Assembly: GCF_018603885.1 (NCBI RefSeq)
Contig: NZ_JAHGAW010000006.1
Span: forward strand, 237,378-301,377
Length of the DNA stretch: 64,000 bases
Origin: Sphingobium nicotianae
GTDB taxonomy: Bacteria > Pseudomonadota > Alphaproteobacteria > Sphingomonadales > Sphingomonadaceae
Reading direction: 5' to 3'
In this document: one piece after another, positions 51,664 through 62,641 of the stretch
Layout: every line of letters begins with the position of its first letter
How positions within the stretch are numbered: position 1 is the first letter of the stretch
Translations under genes and position numbers: made by a program
The notes under the pieces: model-generated
Told to the model about the DNA's origin: nothing
What the model saw: the letters and a program-made list of their open reading frames with translations, nothing else
The model's database searches: none

Positions 51664-52047
51664 TCAGTCCGGCGTAGCGTCCAGATCGATGGGATCCATC
51701 ACCGGCAGACCATAGGGCCGGGTGGCGTGAACCAGCTCGAGCCATTTCACCGGCTTCTCGATGATGGGCGCGCGCGGTTCGACGTCGCGCAGTTCCTCAC
51801 CCCTACCGGTCACATAGATGACGGGAACGTCGCCCAGTTTGGAGCGGATCGCCTTGACCGCCTCCGGACCCGTTCCCTCGGCAAGCTCGACATCCGACGC
51901 GATGAGATCGGGCGGGTGGGTCATGGCCTCCCGGATTGCCTGTGCCTCCGTCGCCGCGATGGTGGTCGTGTCGGCGCCGAGTTCTTCCAGGAAAAACTGG
52001 AGATTCATGGCCAGAATCGCATCGTCTTCGATGATCAGGATATGCAA
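51664..52047 (-). CDS. Single-domain response regulator
   Basis: The 127-aa product was placed at TTG 52047, since conserved sequence begins LHILIIEDDAILAMNL and GAGG precedes it; the frame is open to 52143. It has the acidic pair in IIEDD, the phosphorylated Asp in DLIASDVELAEGTG, Thr in VIYVTGRG and Lys in IIEKPVKW. No output domain follows, so it probably acts on a partner protein. No kinase lies next to it. Confidence 0.88.
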   Translation of the reverse strand: MHILIIEDDAILAMNLQFFLEELGADTTTIAATEAQAIREAMTHPPDLIASDVELAEGTGPEAVKAIRSKLGDVPVIYVTGRGEELRDVEPRAPIIEKPVKWLELVHATRPYGLPVMDPIDLDATPD

Positions 52048-52323
52048 GCTCGCCTCCCCATCATCCCACGCGTTGAAAAACGAAAGAATCCGAGACTCGT
52101 TCCAGCTTCGGATAAATGCCGATTTTGCATGCGCGAAGTACAATTGACTTGGGTTCCCGAATTGGTTAACGCGTTCATCTGATCACGCAAGAAGGGAGGG
52201 CATTTGATGATGAATTCAATCTCGCATCCGCGCTGCTCCCGCCTTGGACTCGCGCGCACAGCCTGAGTCCCGCCGGCGCGGCGCTTTTCTGCCGCCTTTG
52301 TGATCACTTCCAATGAATAGGGG

Positions 52324-54147
<1,824 letters not shown>

Positions 54148-54286
54148 GCGGCGCGCTGTCTCCTTCCTCGTCGGAGGGGGTAGGGCAGCTTTTCTGAAAT
54201 CCTGAAAAGATCGTGCGATCTTATCCCAGTTCTCCAGATGGAGCGATCCGCTTAGGCCGGGCGTCGCCCCCTCATGGAGATGACCA

Positions 54287-54892
54287 ATGTCCGTCCAATT
54301 CGCCAATCCACCCGTTCGCACGACCGACACCGCGCTCGATCCGATCTTTCTCGAACGCTGGTCGCCGCGCGCCTTCGACGGATCGCCGATCTCGCAGGCG
54401 GACCTGCGCACCATCCTCGATGCGGCGCGCTGGGCGCCCTCGGCGTTCAACTATCAGCCCTGGCGTTTTCTCTATTCGCTGAACGGCGATGAGCATTGGG
54501 AGGAGTTCCTCTCGGCGCTCATTCCCTTCAACCAGGGTTGGGCGAAGAACGCCTCCGCACTGCTGTTCATCGCGTCGGACACGCGCAGTGCCGGTCCGGA
54601 CGGTGTCGAGACGCCATTGCACAGCCACAGCTTCGACACCGGCGCCGCCTGGGCGCAACTTGCGCTGCAGAGCCACAAGCTCGGCTATCATACCCATGGC
54701 ATGACAGGCATCGACTTCGATAGAGCGCGAGATGTGCTGGGCGTCCCCGAGCGCTTCCGCATCGAAGCGGCGATCGCGATCGGCCGCATCGCGCCGCCAT
54801 CGGTCCTTCCCGAGGGGCTGCGTGGCGGCGAAGTACCGAGTGGCCGCAAGCCGCTGGAGGAGATCGCCTTTCCCGGGAAATTCATCGCTTGA
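54287..54892 (+). CDS. Nitroreductase family protein
   Basis: The 201-aa protein has the FMN-binding marks RWSPRAFDGSPIS and ARWAPSAFNYQPWRFLY, then GAAWAQLALQSHKLGYHTHG and IEAAIAIGRI. It should be a homodimeric FMN-dependent NAD(P)H oxidoreductase. The substrate (nitro compound, quinone or a biosynthetic flavin task) cannot be told. It is convergent with the GGDEF gene, with a bidirectional terminator between. Confidence 0.9.
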   Translation: MSVQFANPPVRTTDTALDPIFLERWSPRAFDGSPISQADLRTILDAARWAPSAFNYQPWRFLYSLNGDEHWEEFLSALIPFNQGWAKNASALLFIASDTRSAGPDGVETPLHSHSFDTGAAWAQLALQSHKLGYHTHGMTGIDFDRARDVLGVPERFRIEAAIAIGRIAPPSVLPEGLRGGEVPSGRKPLEEIAFPGKFIA

Positions 54893-54899
54893 TCCAGCG

Positions 54900-54921
54900 A
54901 CCCTCCCGCGCGCGGGAGGGT
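54900..54921. terminator. Bidirectional terminator
   Basis: A perfect 22-base palindrome (11-bp arms, ACCCTCCCGCG) lies between the convergent genes ending at 54892 and 54930. It is followed by TTT on the plus strand. Confidence 0.75.
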
Positions 54922-54929
54922 TTGGTCAG

Positions 54930-56072
54930 TCAGGCCACGCTGCGCTGTTGCAGCGATTCCACGGCGTCGTATTGCCGCACCTCACCGTCGCTGCGCTTGC
55001 TGGCATAGAGGGCTTCGTCGGCAAGGCCGAGGAGATGTTCCAGATCCTCGTCGCGTCCGTCGGCTACGACGAAGCCGAGACCCGTAGAGATGCGGATCGT
55101 CCGCGTACCAATTCTGAATGGCCGGGCGATGGCGGCGGAGAGACGGTCCGCCAGCATGCGTGCCTCGTCCGCATCCTCGATGCCATATTGAATGACGGCG
55201 AACTCGTCGCCGCCGAGCCGTGCCGCCATGTCCGTCTCGCGGATCGTGTTGGCGACGCGTTTGCCGACCATGATCAGCAGCGCATCGCCGACCGGATGGC
55301 CATAGCTGTCATTGACCGGCTTGAAGCCGTTGAGGTCGATATAATGGACGGCGATCAATCCCTTGTCGACGCCGGCCGCGATGCGCTCCTCGAACCATTC
55401 GCGCAGGGCGATGCGATTGGGCATCGCGGTCAGTGCGTCCTTGCGCGCGAGATTGGCGAAAGCGAGGCGCAGGCTGATGTCCTTGATCGATCGTTCTTTC
55501 CGCGCCCGCAGGCTCTGCGTTCCTCCGGCAAGGAGCGCGGCGACCAGTGCAGTCATCACCCAGTAGATTGGATCGCGGGAACCGAGAGCGACGGTGATGG
55601 CCGGGATCGTCGAGATCAGCATAGCCGGAACCGCGATCCACAGCCGCGATCCCATGCCCACGGCCACGCCGGCGCAATAGCCGATGAGCAGCGCCATGGT
55701 CAGCATATGGACATCAGCAGCCGGAAGCATGAAGGCGCGCAGGCCGAACAGGCCAAGGATGGTCGCGAAGCTGAGATAGGGAATGGCGAAGCGCCGCTCC
55801 AGTCGCTTAGCCTTAGAAAGCGAGAGCCTGGAGTCGGAAGCGGCCGGAGCCAGCCGCCATGCGACGACGAGGCGCGCGCTCGATGCGATCATGCCGAGGA
55901 CCACCAGGACGGCCATCGACCCGTCCCACTGCCGCATCAGCATGACGATGCCCGCCGCCGTGAAGCCGACCGACATGATGGCCGACGGCAGGAAAGCAAG
56001 AAAGAGGCTGCGAATCAGCTCGATCTCGACCGCCTCGGGCTGGTGTCGGTGGGAGGGGAGGCGGCTTTTCAC
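54930..56072 (-). CDS. Membrane diguanylate cyclase
   Basis: The 380-aa protein has about six membrane helices in residues 20-190 and a C-terminal GGDEF domain. The active motif is intact in RLGGDEFAVIQYG; DLNGFKPVNDSYGHPVGD holds the metal and nucleotide sites. No RxxD inhibition motif is plain just before GGDEF, although RETDMAARLGGDEF contains an RETD, which fits the I-site pattern. It should make cyclic-di-GMP at the membrane. No EAL domain is present. Confidence 0.92.
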   Translation of the reverse strand: MKSRLPSHRHQPEAVEIELIRSLFLAFLPSAIMSVGFTAAGIVMLMRQWDGSMAVLVVLGMIASSARLVVAWRLAPAASDSRLSLSKAKRLERRFAIPYLSFATILGLFGLRAFMLPAADVHMLTMALLIGYCAGVAVGMGSRLWIAVPAMLISTIPAITVALGSRDPIYWVMTALVAALLAGGTQSLRARKERSIKDISLRLAFANLARKDALTAMPNRIALREWFEERIAAGVDKGLIAVHYIDLNGFKPVNDSYGHPVGDALLIMVGKRVANTIRETDMAARLGGDEFAVIQYGIEDADEARMLADRLSAAIARPFRIGTRTIRISTGLGFVVADGRDEDLEHLLGLADEALYASKRSDGEVRQYDAVESLQQRSVA

Positions 56073-56233
56073 GGCGGGCTACTCTGCGGACTGGAATTAT
56101 CTGGGCGTTGCGGAGGTGCCGCGGCACCGACGTCTGGTTTCGGTCGCCTCTTCTAGACAATTGAGGTGTATCAATCTTTAAGGATGGCCAAGAATTCGAC
56201 AGATCGCTGCGGATAAGTTGCTCTATTCCGTAA

Positions 56234-56264
56234 CGAAAAGGGGCGCTCCGATTGTCGGAGCGCC
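56234..56264 (-). terminator. Terminator of the pirin gene
   Basis: A perfect 12-bp stem (56238-56249 with 56253-56264) around a 3-base loop ends in TTTT on the minus strand. It is 54 bases beyond the pirin stop. Confidence 0.85.
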
Positions 56265-56317
56265 CCGCGTTCGGCGGCTTGGGAGGGAGGGGCCAGCCGC
56301 CGGTGAGTGTTTGCGCC

Positions 56318-57016
56318 TCAGGCTGCGTCGACCAGCACGACCTCGCTATCCTCCAGCGCGGTCACCCGCAGCGTCTCGAGATCGGCGATCGCGGCCCCGT
56401 CGCGCGCATTGACCCGCACGCCCTCGATCTCGACGGCGCCAGTCGCGGGCACCAGATAGCCCTTGCGGTCCTTGCCGAGCGGATAGTCGATTGTCTCGCC
56501 GGCCTTGATCGTCGCGCCGACGACGCGGGCATTGGTGCGGATCGGCAGCGCGTCATTGTCATTGTCGTAGCCACTGGCGAGGACCACGAACTGACCGGCG
56601 CGCGCATCCTTGGGGAAGGGGCGGGCGCCCCAGCTCGGCTGCTCGCCCTCGCGGGTCGGGATGATCCAGATCTGGAAGATTTGCGTCACCTCGTCCTCCA
56701 GATTATATTCCGAGTGACGCACACCTGTGCCCGCCGACATGACCTGGACGTCGCCCGCTTCGGTGCGGCCTTCGTTGCCAAGGTTGTCCTTGTGCGTGAT
56801 CGCGCCCTTTCGGACATAGGTGATGATCTCCATGTCGCGGTGGGGATGCGGCGGGAAACCTGTGCCGGGCGCGATCGTGTCGTCGTTCCAGACGCGCAGA
56901 TTGCCCCAGTGGACACGCTTCTCATCATGGTAATTGGCGAAGGAGAAGTGATGCTTGGCGTCCAGCCAGCCGTGATTCTCGCCGCCGAGGCTCTCGAAGG
57001 GGCGCAGTTCGATCAT
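56318..57016 (-). CDS. Pirin family protein (YhaK-like)
   Basis: The 232-aa protein starts at ATG 57016 after AGGAGA. It has the pirin cupin marks FSFANYHDEKRVHWGNLRVW, then GFPPHPHRDMEIITYVRKG (metal His) and GTGVRHSEYN. Pirins of this group may be quercetinase-like or redox-sensing cupins. It is divergent from a LysR regulator with an inverted repeat between, the usual arrangement for oxidative-stress-linked pirin. Confidence 0.92.
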   Translation of the reverse strand: MIELRPFESLGGENHGWLDAKHHFSFANYHDEKRVHWGNLRVWNDDTIAPGTGFPPHPHRDMEIITYVRKGAITHKDNLGNEGRTEAGDVQVMSAGTGVRHSEYNLEDEVTQIFQIWIIPTREGEQPSWGARPFPKDARAGQFVVLASGYDNDNDALPIRTNARVVGATIKAGETIDYPLGKDRKGYLVPATGAVEIEGVRVNARDGAAIADLETLRVTALEDSEVVLVDAA

Positions 57017-57039
57017 TGTCAGTCTCCTAGATCCCATAT

Positions 57040-57060
57040 GGGTGTGATTGCGTGACACCC
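57040..57060. promoter_or_regulatory. Possible LysR operator
   Basis: GGGTGT and ACACCC face each other across 9 bases between the divergent pirin and LysR genes. The symmetry and spacing are close to those of LysR-type binding sites. Confidence 0.5.
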
Positions 57061-57120
57061 AGATAGGGCGGCTTGCCTTTCCTGTTTAGAGGGATAAAAT
57101 CCGATCAACTTTTCAGGAAA

Positions 57121-58053
57121 ATGGAAATGTCTAACCCCGGTACGCCGACCTTCGACCAGTTGCGCATCTTTCTCGCCGTCGTGGAAACCGGCAGTTTCGC
57201 GAGCGCAGGACGCAAACTCAATCGCGCCGTCTCGGTGATCAGCTACGGCATCGCGAACCTGGAAGCCCAGCTCGGCCTGCTCCTGTTCGAGCGCGAGGGG
57301 ACCAAGAAGCCAAGGCTGACATCGGCCGGGGAGGCTGTGCTTGCCGAGGCGCGGACGGTCGCGGTCGGCCTCGATGGCCTGCGCGCCAAGGTGAAGGGCC
57401 TGCTTGATGGCCTCGAGGCCGAGGTCAGCCTCGTCGTCGACGTCATGCTGCCGGCCGATCGGCTGGCGGTCGTGCTACGCGCCTTTCAGGCGCAGTTCCC
57501 GACCGTGGCGCTGCGCCTCCACGTCGAGGGGCTGGGGGCGGTCGCCGCGCTGGTCATGGATGGGCGGGCCGATCTCGGTATCGCCGGGCCGGTCGCAGCG
57601 CAGATCGAGGGACTGGAGCGCTGCACGGCGGGATCGGTCGCGCTGGTGCCGGTCGCCGCGCCCGATCATCCGCTGGCGCGCGCCGAGCGGCTGCTGCCCG
57701 GCGCCGCGCGCGAGCATATCCAGCTCGTGCTGACCGACCGATCGCCCCTGACGGCGGGCCGCGACTTCGCCGTCAACAGTCCGCACACCTGGCGCCTGTC
57801 CGATCTCGGCGCCAAGCATGCGCTGCTGCGCGAGGGGATCGGCTGGGGTAACATGCCGCTGCCGATGATCGAGGCCGATCTCGTGGCGGGCACACTGGTC
57901 CGTCTCGCCATGCCGGATCAGCCGGGTGGGCGCTATCGCTTCTCCGCGATCCACCGGCCCGATGCACCGCCGGGGCCGGCCGCCGGGTGGCTGATGAAGC
58001 GGTTCGTCGATCTGGGGAATGCCGATGACGGGGGCCAGTTGGCGGATGTGTGA
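57121..58053 (+). CDS. LysR-family transcriptional regulator
   Basis: The 310-aa protein has the N-terminal LysR winged helix (TFDQLRIFLAVVETGSFASA, then LNRAVSVISYGIANLEAQLG) and the substrate-binding domain with RADLGIAGPV. ATG 57121 was taken; ATG 57127 has the better spaced AGGA. It is divergent from the pirin gene and probably controls it. Confidence 0.93.
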   Translation: MEMSNPGTPTFDQLRIFLAVVETGSFASAGRKLNRAVSVISYGIANLEAQLGLLLFEREGTKKPRLTSAGEAVLAEARTVAVGLDGLRAKVKGLLDGLEAEVSLVVDVMLPADRLAVVLRAFQAQFPTVALRLHVEGLGAVAALVMDGRADLGIAGPVAAQIEGLERCTAGSVALVPVAAPDHPLARAERLLPGAAREHIQLVLTDRSPLTAGRDFAVNSPHTWRLSDLGAKHALLREGIGWGNMPLPMIEADLVAGTLVRLAMPDQPGGRYRFSAIHRPDAPPGPAAGWLMKRFVDLGNADDGGQLADV

Positions 58054-58104
58054 GGCCCGCCATGCGATGCGCTGGCAATTCAAATGCGGGGGCACCAAAC
58101 GGAG

Positions 58105-59982
58105 CTACGCCTCGATTCCCTCAAGCGCTTCATTTGCCTCAAGCCAGTCGGCTTCCGCCAGCTCGATCTGTTTCTCGATCTCGGCGCGGCGCTTCATAAG
58201 ATCAGTCATGCTGAGTTTCGCCAGATCCGACGTGGCAGATGTGGGATCGAACATTGCCTTGTCGATCGTGGATCGCTGGGCGCTGAGGGTCGCGATCGCG
58301 GTTTCGGCCTTCTTTGCCTTGTTGCGCACGGCATTATATTTCTCGCGCGCTTCGGCGGCGGCCTTGCGGCGATCCTGCTTGCTGATCTTCGGGGCACCGT
58401 TGCCGGCCTTCTCGCCACGGTCGCCGGCGAGCACGAAGGCGATATAGTCGTCGATCGAGCCGTCGAATTCCCTCGCGGCACCGCTATCGACGAGCACCAA
58501 GCGATCGGCGGTCATCTCCAGCATGTGCCGGTCATGGCTGACGATCACCACCGCGCCGCTATAGGCGTTGAGCGCCTGGATCAGCGCCTCGCGCGCATCG
58601 ACGTCGAGATGGTTGGTCGGCTCGTCGAGGATCAGCATGTGCGGCGCGTCGCGGGTGATCAGCGCCAGCGCGAGGCGGGCGCGCTCGCCACCGGAGAGCT
58701 TGCCGACCTGCGTCGTCGCCTTGTCGCCGGAAAAGCCGAAGCGGCCGAGCTGCGCGCGCACCGCGCCCTGGCTCGCGCCTTTCATCGTCGAGGTCATGTG
58801 CTGCAGCGGCGTCTCGGTGCGGTCCAGCTCCTCGACCTGGTACTGCGTGAAATAGCCGACGCGCATCTTGCCCGAGGCGTTCATTGCGCCGTCCATCGGC
58901 TTGAGCTGCGCGCAGAGCAGGCGGGCGAGCGTGGTCTTGCCGTTGCCGTTGCGGCCGAGCAGCGCGATGCGATCGTCCGGATCGAGCCGCAGGTTGAGCC
59001 GGCTGAGGATGGGCGTGCCGTTATAGCCGACCGAGGCCATGTCGAGCGTGATCAGGGGCGGGCGCAGTTCGTCCGGCTTGGGGAAATCGAAGCTCAGCGA
59101 CGGATCGTCGATCAGCTCGGCGATCGGCTGCATGCGCGCGAGCGCCTTGGCGCGCGATTGCGCCTGCTTGGCGGTGGAGGCACGGGCGGAGTTGCGCGCG
59201 ACATAGTCCTGCAGCTTCTCGCGCTCGGCCTGTTGCTTGGCGCGGGCGGCGGCGAGCTGGGCCTGCCGCTCGGCGCGCTGGCGCTCAAAGGCGTCGTAGC
59301 CGCCGGGATAAAGCGTCAGCTTCCCGCGCTCGAGGTGCAGGATATAATCCACGACATTGTTGAGGAAATCGCGCTCGTGGCTGACCAGCAGAATCGTCGC
59401 GGGATAGGATTTGAGGAAATCCTCCAGCCACATCACCGCTTCGAGGTCGAGATGGTTCGAGGGCTCGTCGAGCAGCAGCAGGTCAGGCTCGGAGAAGAGC
59501 AGTGAGGCGAGCGCCACGCGCATGCGCCAGCCGCCCGAGAAGCTCTCCAGCGGCCGGTGCTGCATGTCCTCGTCGAAGCCGAGGCCGACGAGAATGCGCG
59601 CCGCGCGCGATGGGGCCGAGTGCGCGTCGATCGCGATCAGCCGCTCGTGGATTTCCGCTATGCGGTGCAGGTCGTCATGTTCGGCTTCGCTCTCGGCCAT
59701 CAGCGCCGCGCGCTCAGTGTCGGCGGCGAGTACCGTCTCGAAAGGGGTCGCGTCGCCGCCGGGCGCTTCCTGCGCGATATAGCCCAGGCGCGCGCCGCGC
59801 GGCATGTCGATCGCTCCGCTGTCCGGCTCCAGCATGCCGGCAACGACGCGCACCAGCGTCGATTTGCCCGCGCCGTTCCGCCCGATCAGGCCGATGCGCC
59901 CGCGTGGCGGCAATTGCGCCGTCGCACCGTCCAGGATGACGCGCCCGCCAAGGCGCACCGTGATGTCGTTCACATTGAGCAT
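58105..59982 (-). CDS. ABC-F family ATPase
   Basis: The 625-aa soluble protein has two ABC ATPase domains joined by an ABC-F linker. Walker A motifs are GLIGRNGAGKSTLVRV and ALLGRNGNGKTTLARL; signatures are SFSGGWRMRVALA and LSGGERARLALALI; Walker B are LLLLDEPSNHLD and MLILDEPTNHLD. The C-terminal part is charged and probably coiled coil. It is like Uup/YheS proteins, which act on ribosomes or DNA and do not transport. It reads toward the LysR gene. Confidence 0.95.
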   Translation of the reverse strand: MLNVNDITVRLGGRVILDGATAQLPPRGRIGLIGRNGAGKSTLVRVVAGMLEPDSGAIDMPRGARLGYIAQEAPGGDATPFETVLAADTERAALMAESEAEHDDLHRIAEIHERLIAIDAHSAPSRAARILVGLGFDEDMQHRPLESFSGGWRMRVALASLLFSEPDLLLLDEPSNHLDLEAVMWLEDFLKSYPATILLVSHERDFLNNVVDYILHLERGKLTLYPGGYDAFERQRAERQAQLAAARAKQQAEREKLQDYVARNSARASTAKQAQSRAKALARMQPIAELIDDPSLSFDFPKPDELRPPLITLDMASVGYNGTPILSRLNLRLDPDDRIALLGRNGNGKTTLARLLCAQLKPMDGAMNASGKMRVGYFTQYQVEELDRTETPLQHMTSTMKGASQGAVRAQLGRFGFSGDKATTQVGKLSGGERARLALALITRDAPHMLILDEPTNHLDVDAREALIQALNAYSGAVVIVSHDRHMLEMTADRLVLVDSGAAREFDGSIDDYIAFVLAGDRGEKAGNGAPKISKQDRRKAAAEAREKYNAVRNKAKKAETAIATLSAQRSTIDKAMFDPTSATSDLAKLSMTDLMKRRAEIEKQIELAEADWLEANEALEGIEA

Positions 59983-60160
59983 CGGGTGCCTGTGGATGTG
60001 GGGGAGACTGCGGGGGCTGACCCCTAGGGGATCGTTTTCCGTTATGCAAGAAACGGAATTTTAACGCCCCCATGCCTCGCTGCGCGACGGCCTTGATGGA
60101 CGACGCGACGGCAAGAAACTCGGTCATGTCCATGAAGCGCCCCGCCGCGGGGCCTGGTGG

Positions 60161-60233
60161 TGAGCCCAGCTGGATTCGAACCAGCGACCTACTGATTAAA
60201 AGTCAGTTGCTCTACCGACTGAGCTATGGGCCC
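60161..60233 (-). tRNA. tRNA-Lys (anticodon TTT)
   Basis: The minus strand reads GGGCCCATAGCTCAGTCGGT from 60233, with anticodon loop CTTTTAA and T-arm CTGGTTCGAATCCAG, ending in discriminator A at 60161; CCA is encoded at 60160-60158. The arms are complete. Confidence 0.96.
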
Positions 60234-60257
60234 CCGAGAGGTGCGGTTGGCGGACCC

Positions 60258-60812
60258 CTAAAGAGAGCGGGCTGCGGGGTCAACCGGCTTGGGCCGTGCG
60301 AGACGGGCGGCGAGCTGGCGGACGGTCAGGCCGGAGACCGGATCGCGCCAGGCCGGTGCGACGGCCGCGAGCGGCCCGAGGACGAAACTGCGCGTGCGCA
60401 AAAACGGGTGTGGCACGATGAGCCGTTTGTGACGCATCCGACCGCCCGACCAGAGCAGCAGATCGAGATCCAGCGAACGCGCGCCCCAGCGGCGGTAGCG
60501 CCTGCGGCCGAACAGCGCTTCGATTGTCTGGAGCGCGTCGAGCATGGCCAGCGGCGGCAGGGCGGTCTTCACCAGCGCGACGGCGTTGGCATAGGTCCGC
60601 TGCGAGGGGCCGATCGGCCGGCTGGCGATGATCGGCGAGCGCGCGATGCAGCGCAGCGGCTTGCGGTCCAGCGCGATCGTGGCGGCGTGGACGATCCGGC
60701 GCGGGCCCATGTTTCCCGCCAGTGGCCGGTTCGAGCCGATGCCGATCGCATAGAGATGCTTCGCGGACTTTGCGGGCTGTTTCTTCGATCCCGCTTTTCT
60801 TGCCTTTGCCAT
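60258..60812 (-). CDS. folK: 2-amino-4-hydroxy-6-hydroxymethyldihydropteridine pyrophosphokinase
   Basis: The 184-aa enzyme adds pyrophosphate from ATP to the pterin in folate synthesis. It has the HPPK marks YAIGIGSNRPLAGN, then RRYRRWGARSLDLDLLLW and LIVPHPFLRTRSFVLGPL. The N-terminus has about 18 basic residues extra (MAKARKAGSKKQPAKS). It is 24 bases upstream, in reading direction, of the tRNA-Lys gene. It is divergent from the uracil-DNA glycosylase. Confidence 0.95.
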   Translation of the reverse strand: MAKARKAGSKKQPAKSAKHLYAIGIGSNRPLAGNMGPRRIVHAATIALDRKPLRCIARSPIIASRPIGPSQRTYANAVALVKTALPPLAMLDALQTIEALFGRRRYRRWGARSLDLDLLLWSGGRMRHKRLIVPHPFLRTRSFVLGPLAAVAPAWRDPVSGLTVRQLAARLARPKPVDPAARSL

Positions 60813-60835
60813 GTCGCGCGGCCTATCGCGCCGGC

Positions 60836-61509
60836 ATGGACCTGACCAGCCCTATCGCGAGTCCCGTGCCCGATGCGGAGCCGGACCGGGATTGTTCGCT
60901 GTGCCCGCGCCTGGTTGCCCTGCGGAGGGAGTGCCGCCTCGAGCATCCTGACTGGTGGAACGGCCCGGTCCGTGCGTTCGGCGATCCGGCGGCGCGCATC
61001 GTCATCGTCGGGCTGGCGCCGGGCAGGCAGGGCGCCAACCGGACGGGGCGGCCCTTCACCGGCGATTATGCGGGCGACCTGCTGTTCGCGACGCTCGCCA
61101 AATTCGGCCTCACGCGGGGTGTCTATGATGCGCGGATCGACGATGGGCTGGCACTGGTCGACTGCGCGATCCTGAACGCGGTCAATGCCTGCCGCCGCAA
61201 AACAAGCCCTTGCCGGCCGAAATTCATAACTGCCGTTCTTTCCTGCAGGCCGGCATCGATGCCTTGTCTCACGCGCATATCTTCATCGCGCTGGGGCAGG
61301 TCGCCCATCAGTCGGCGGTGAGGGTGCTGGGCGGGCGGGCGACCCGCGCGCGCTTCGCCCATCTCGCCGAGCATGATTTGCCGAGCGGGCGGCGACTCAT
61401 CGATAGCTATCATTGCTCGCGCTATAATACGAACACGGGCAGGCTGACCGTGCCGATGTTCGAAGCGGTGTTCGCCCGCGCGGTCGCCCTGCGGGATGGC
61501 ATGGCCTGA
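60836..61509 (+). pseudogene. Uracil-DNA glycosylase family 5-like, frameshifted
   Basis: The first part (from ATG 60836) has the iron-sulfur Cys in CSLCPRLVALRRECR and the motif VGLAPGRQGANRTGRPFTGD. From about 61184 the conserved sequence continues in another frame as CLPPQNKPLPAEIHNCRSFL and later SYHCSRYNTNTGRL. In the first frame this gives the unrelated ACRRKTSPCRPK. Loss of one base in the codon before CLPPQNK explains it. The gene excises uracil from DNA in intact form. Mutation or sequence error cannot be told apart here. Confidence 0.85.
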
Positions 61510-61590
61510 GCGACGCGCCGCTATCTGTCGCAGTGCCTTTGTACGAAAGCGACCTTTTCGCTATGCCGTCCCCATAACAGGGGGCGCGTC

Positions 61591-62445
61591 ATGTCCATCC
61601 AGCTCGACTATGCGGTGCCGGGGCCGGCACTTTCGGACTATGTCACGCTGTTTTACTGGTTTCGCGCGGACATCCCCTATTTCGAGGATGTCGAGCGCGC
61701 CGATCATGCGCAAATCCGCTTCCGGCTGACTTCCGGCGGCGCCACCTATCGCTTCGTGGATGGCAATGATCAGTCGGTGTCCGACGCGCATCTCGTCGGC
61801 CCGACGACGGGTGCCTTCCGGGCGCAGGCGGCAGGCCCGGTGCATGTCTTCGGGGCGGGGCTTACGCCGGCGGGCTGGGCGGCGATCGTGGGCGGCGATG
61901 CTTCGACGATGATTAACCGCGCCCTCGATCTGTCCGATCTGTTCGGCCAGGCGGCTGCCGACGAGGCGATCCGGCAGATCGATGCGGCGCCCGATCTGGC
62001 GGCAAAGGCGGCCCGCTGCGAGGCGATCCTCGGCCGGCTGATGCGTTCGCGGCGCGACCGGCTGCTGGGCTTCGTGCGCCAGGTCGATGGCTGGCTTTGC
62101 GCCGATAGCTCACCGGCCGTCGAGATGCTGGTGCGGGCGACGGGCTTGTCCCGTCGGCAGGTCGAGCGCAAGTGCCGGGCGCTCTACGGCGCGCCGCCCA
62201 AGCTGCTCGCGCGCAAGTACCGCGCGCTGCGCGCCGCGGTCGCCTTGCTTGCGGAGGGCGTGTCGATTGACGAGGCGATCGGCATGGGCTTCTACGACCA
62301 GCCGCACATGAACCGCGAGATCAAACAGTTCACCGGCTATACCCCCGGCCAGATGCGCAGCGAGCCCGGTCTCCTGGCGCAACTCACAATCGCGCAGCGC
62401 TATGCGCTTGGTGGACAGGTGCATCCGATCATCAGCGATACGTGA
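61591..62445 (+). CDS. AraC-family transcriptional regulator
   Basis: The 284-aa protein has a C-terminal AraC helix-turn-helix: VEMLVRATGLSRRQVERKCR, then LLARKYRALRAAVALLA and IGMGFYDQPHMNREIKQFTG. The N-terminal half (ALSDYVTLFYWFRADIPYFE) resembles the DUF6597-type sensor domain. The target is unknown. Downstream to 62641 the DNA is AT-rich and shows no gene, only the IS remnant. Confidence 0.92.
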   Translation: MSIQLDYAVPGPALSDYVTLFYWFRADIPYFEDVERADHAQIRFRLTSGGATYRFVDGNDQSVSDAHLVGPTTGAFRAQAAGPVHVFGAGLTPAGWAAIVGGDASTMINRALDLSDLFGQAAADEAIRQIDAAPDLAAKAARCEAILGRLMRSRRDRLLGFVRQVDGWLCADSSPAVEMLVRATGLSRRQVERKCRALYGAPPKLLARKYRALRAAVALLAEGVSIDEAIGMGFYDQPHMNREIKQFTGYTPGQMRSEPGLLAQLTIAQRYALGGQVHPIISDT

Positions 62446-62595
62446 GGCGAGGGTTTCACCTTATCAAGAAACAAATAATTTCAAGAATCAGGATAGATAT
62501 TCAAAAATTTTTGGCAGTACGGCGGATCGATAATCGGGATTGATATGGCGGTTAGAGCTTTGTTGCTGTTTAATTCATTTTTATTGAATCCAGCT

Positions 62596-62617
62596 GCCTA
62601 GGCGGCGTGGACAAATT
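62596..62617 (-). mobile_element. IS5-type 3' end remnant
   Basis: These 22 bases are the exact complement of 63857-63878, the 3' end of the IS5-type transposase with its TAG. They lie in opposite direction 1.26 kb away. This is the scar of a second copy or of an inversion. Confidence 0.6.
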
Positions 62618-62641
62618 CCGGGCCTGAACTGCGAGCGAGCA

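Noticed and set aside
58084..59505. 473-codon plus-strand frame over the ABC-F gene
   Set aside because: Shadow; the minus-strand ATPase motifs are complete.
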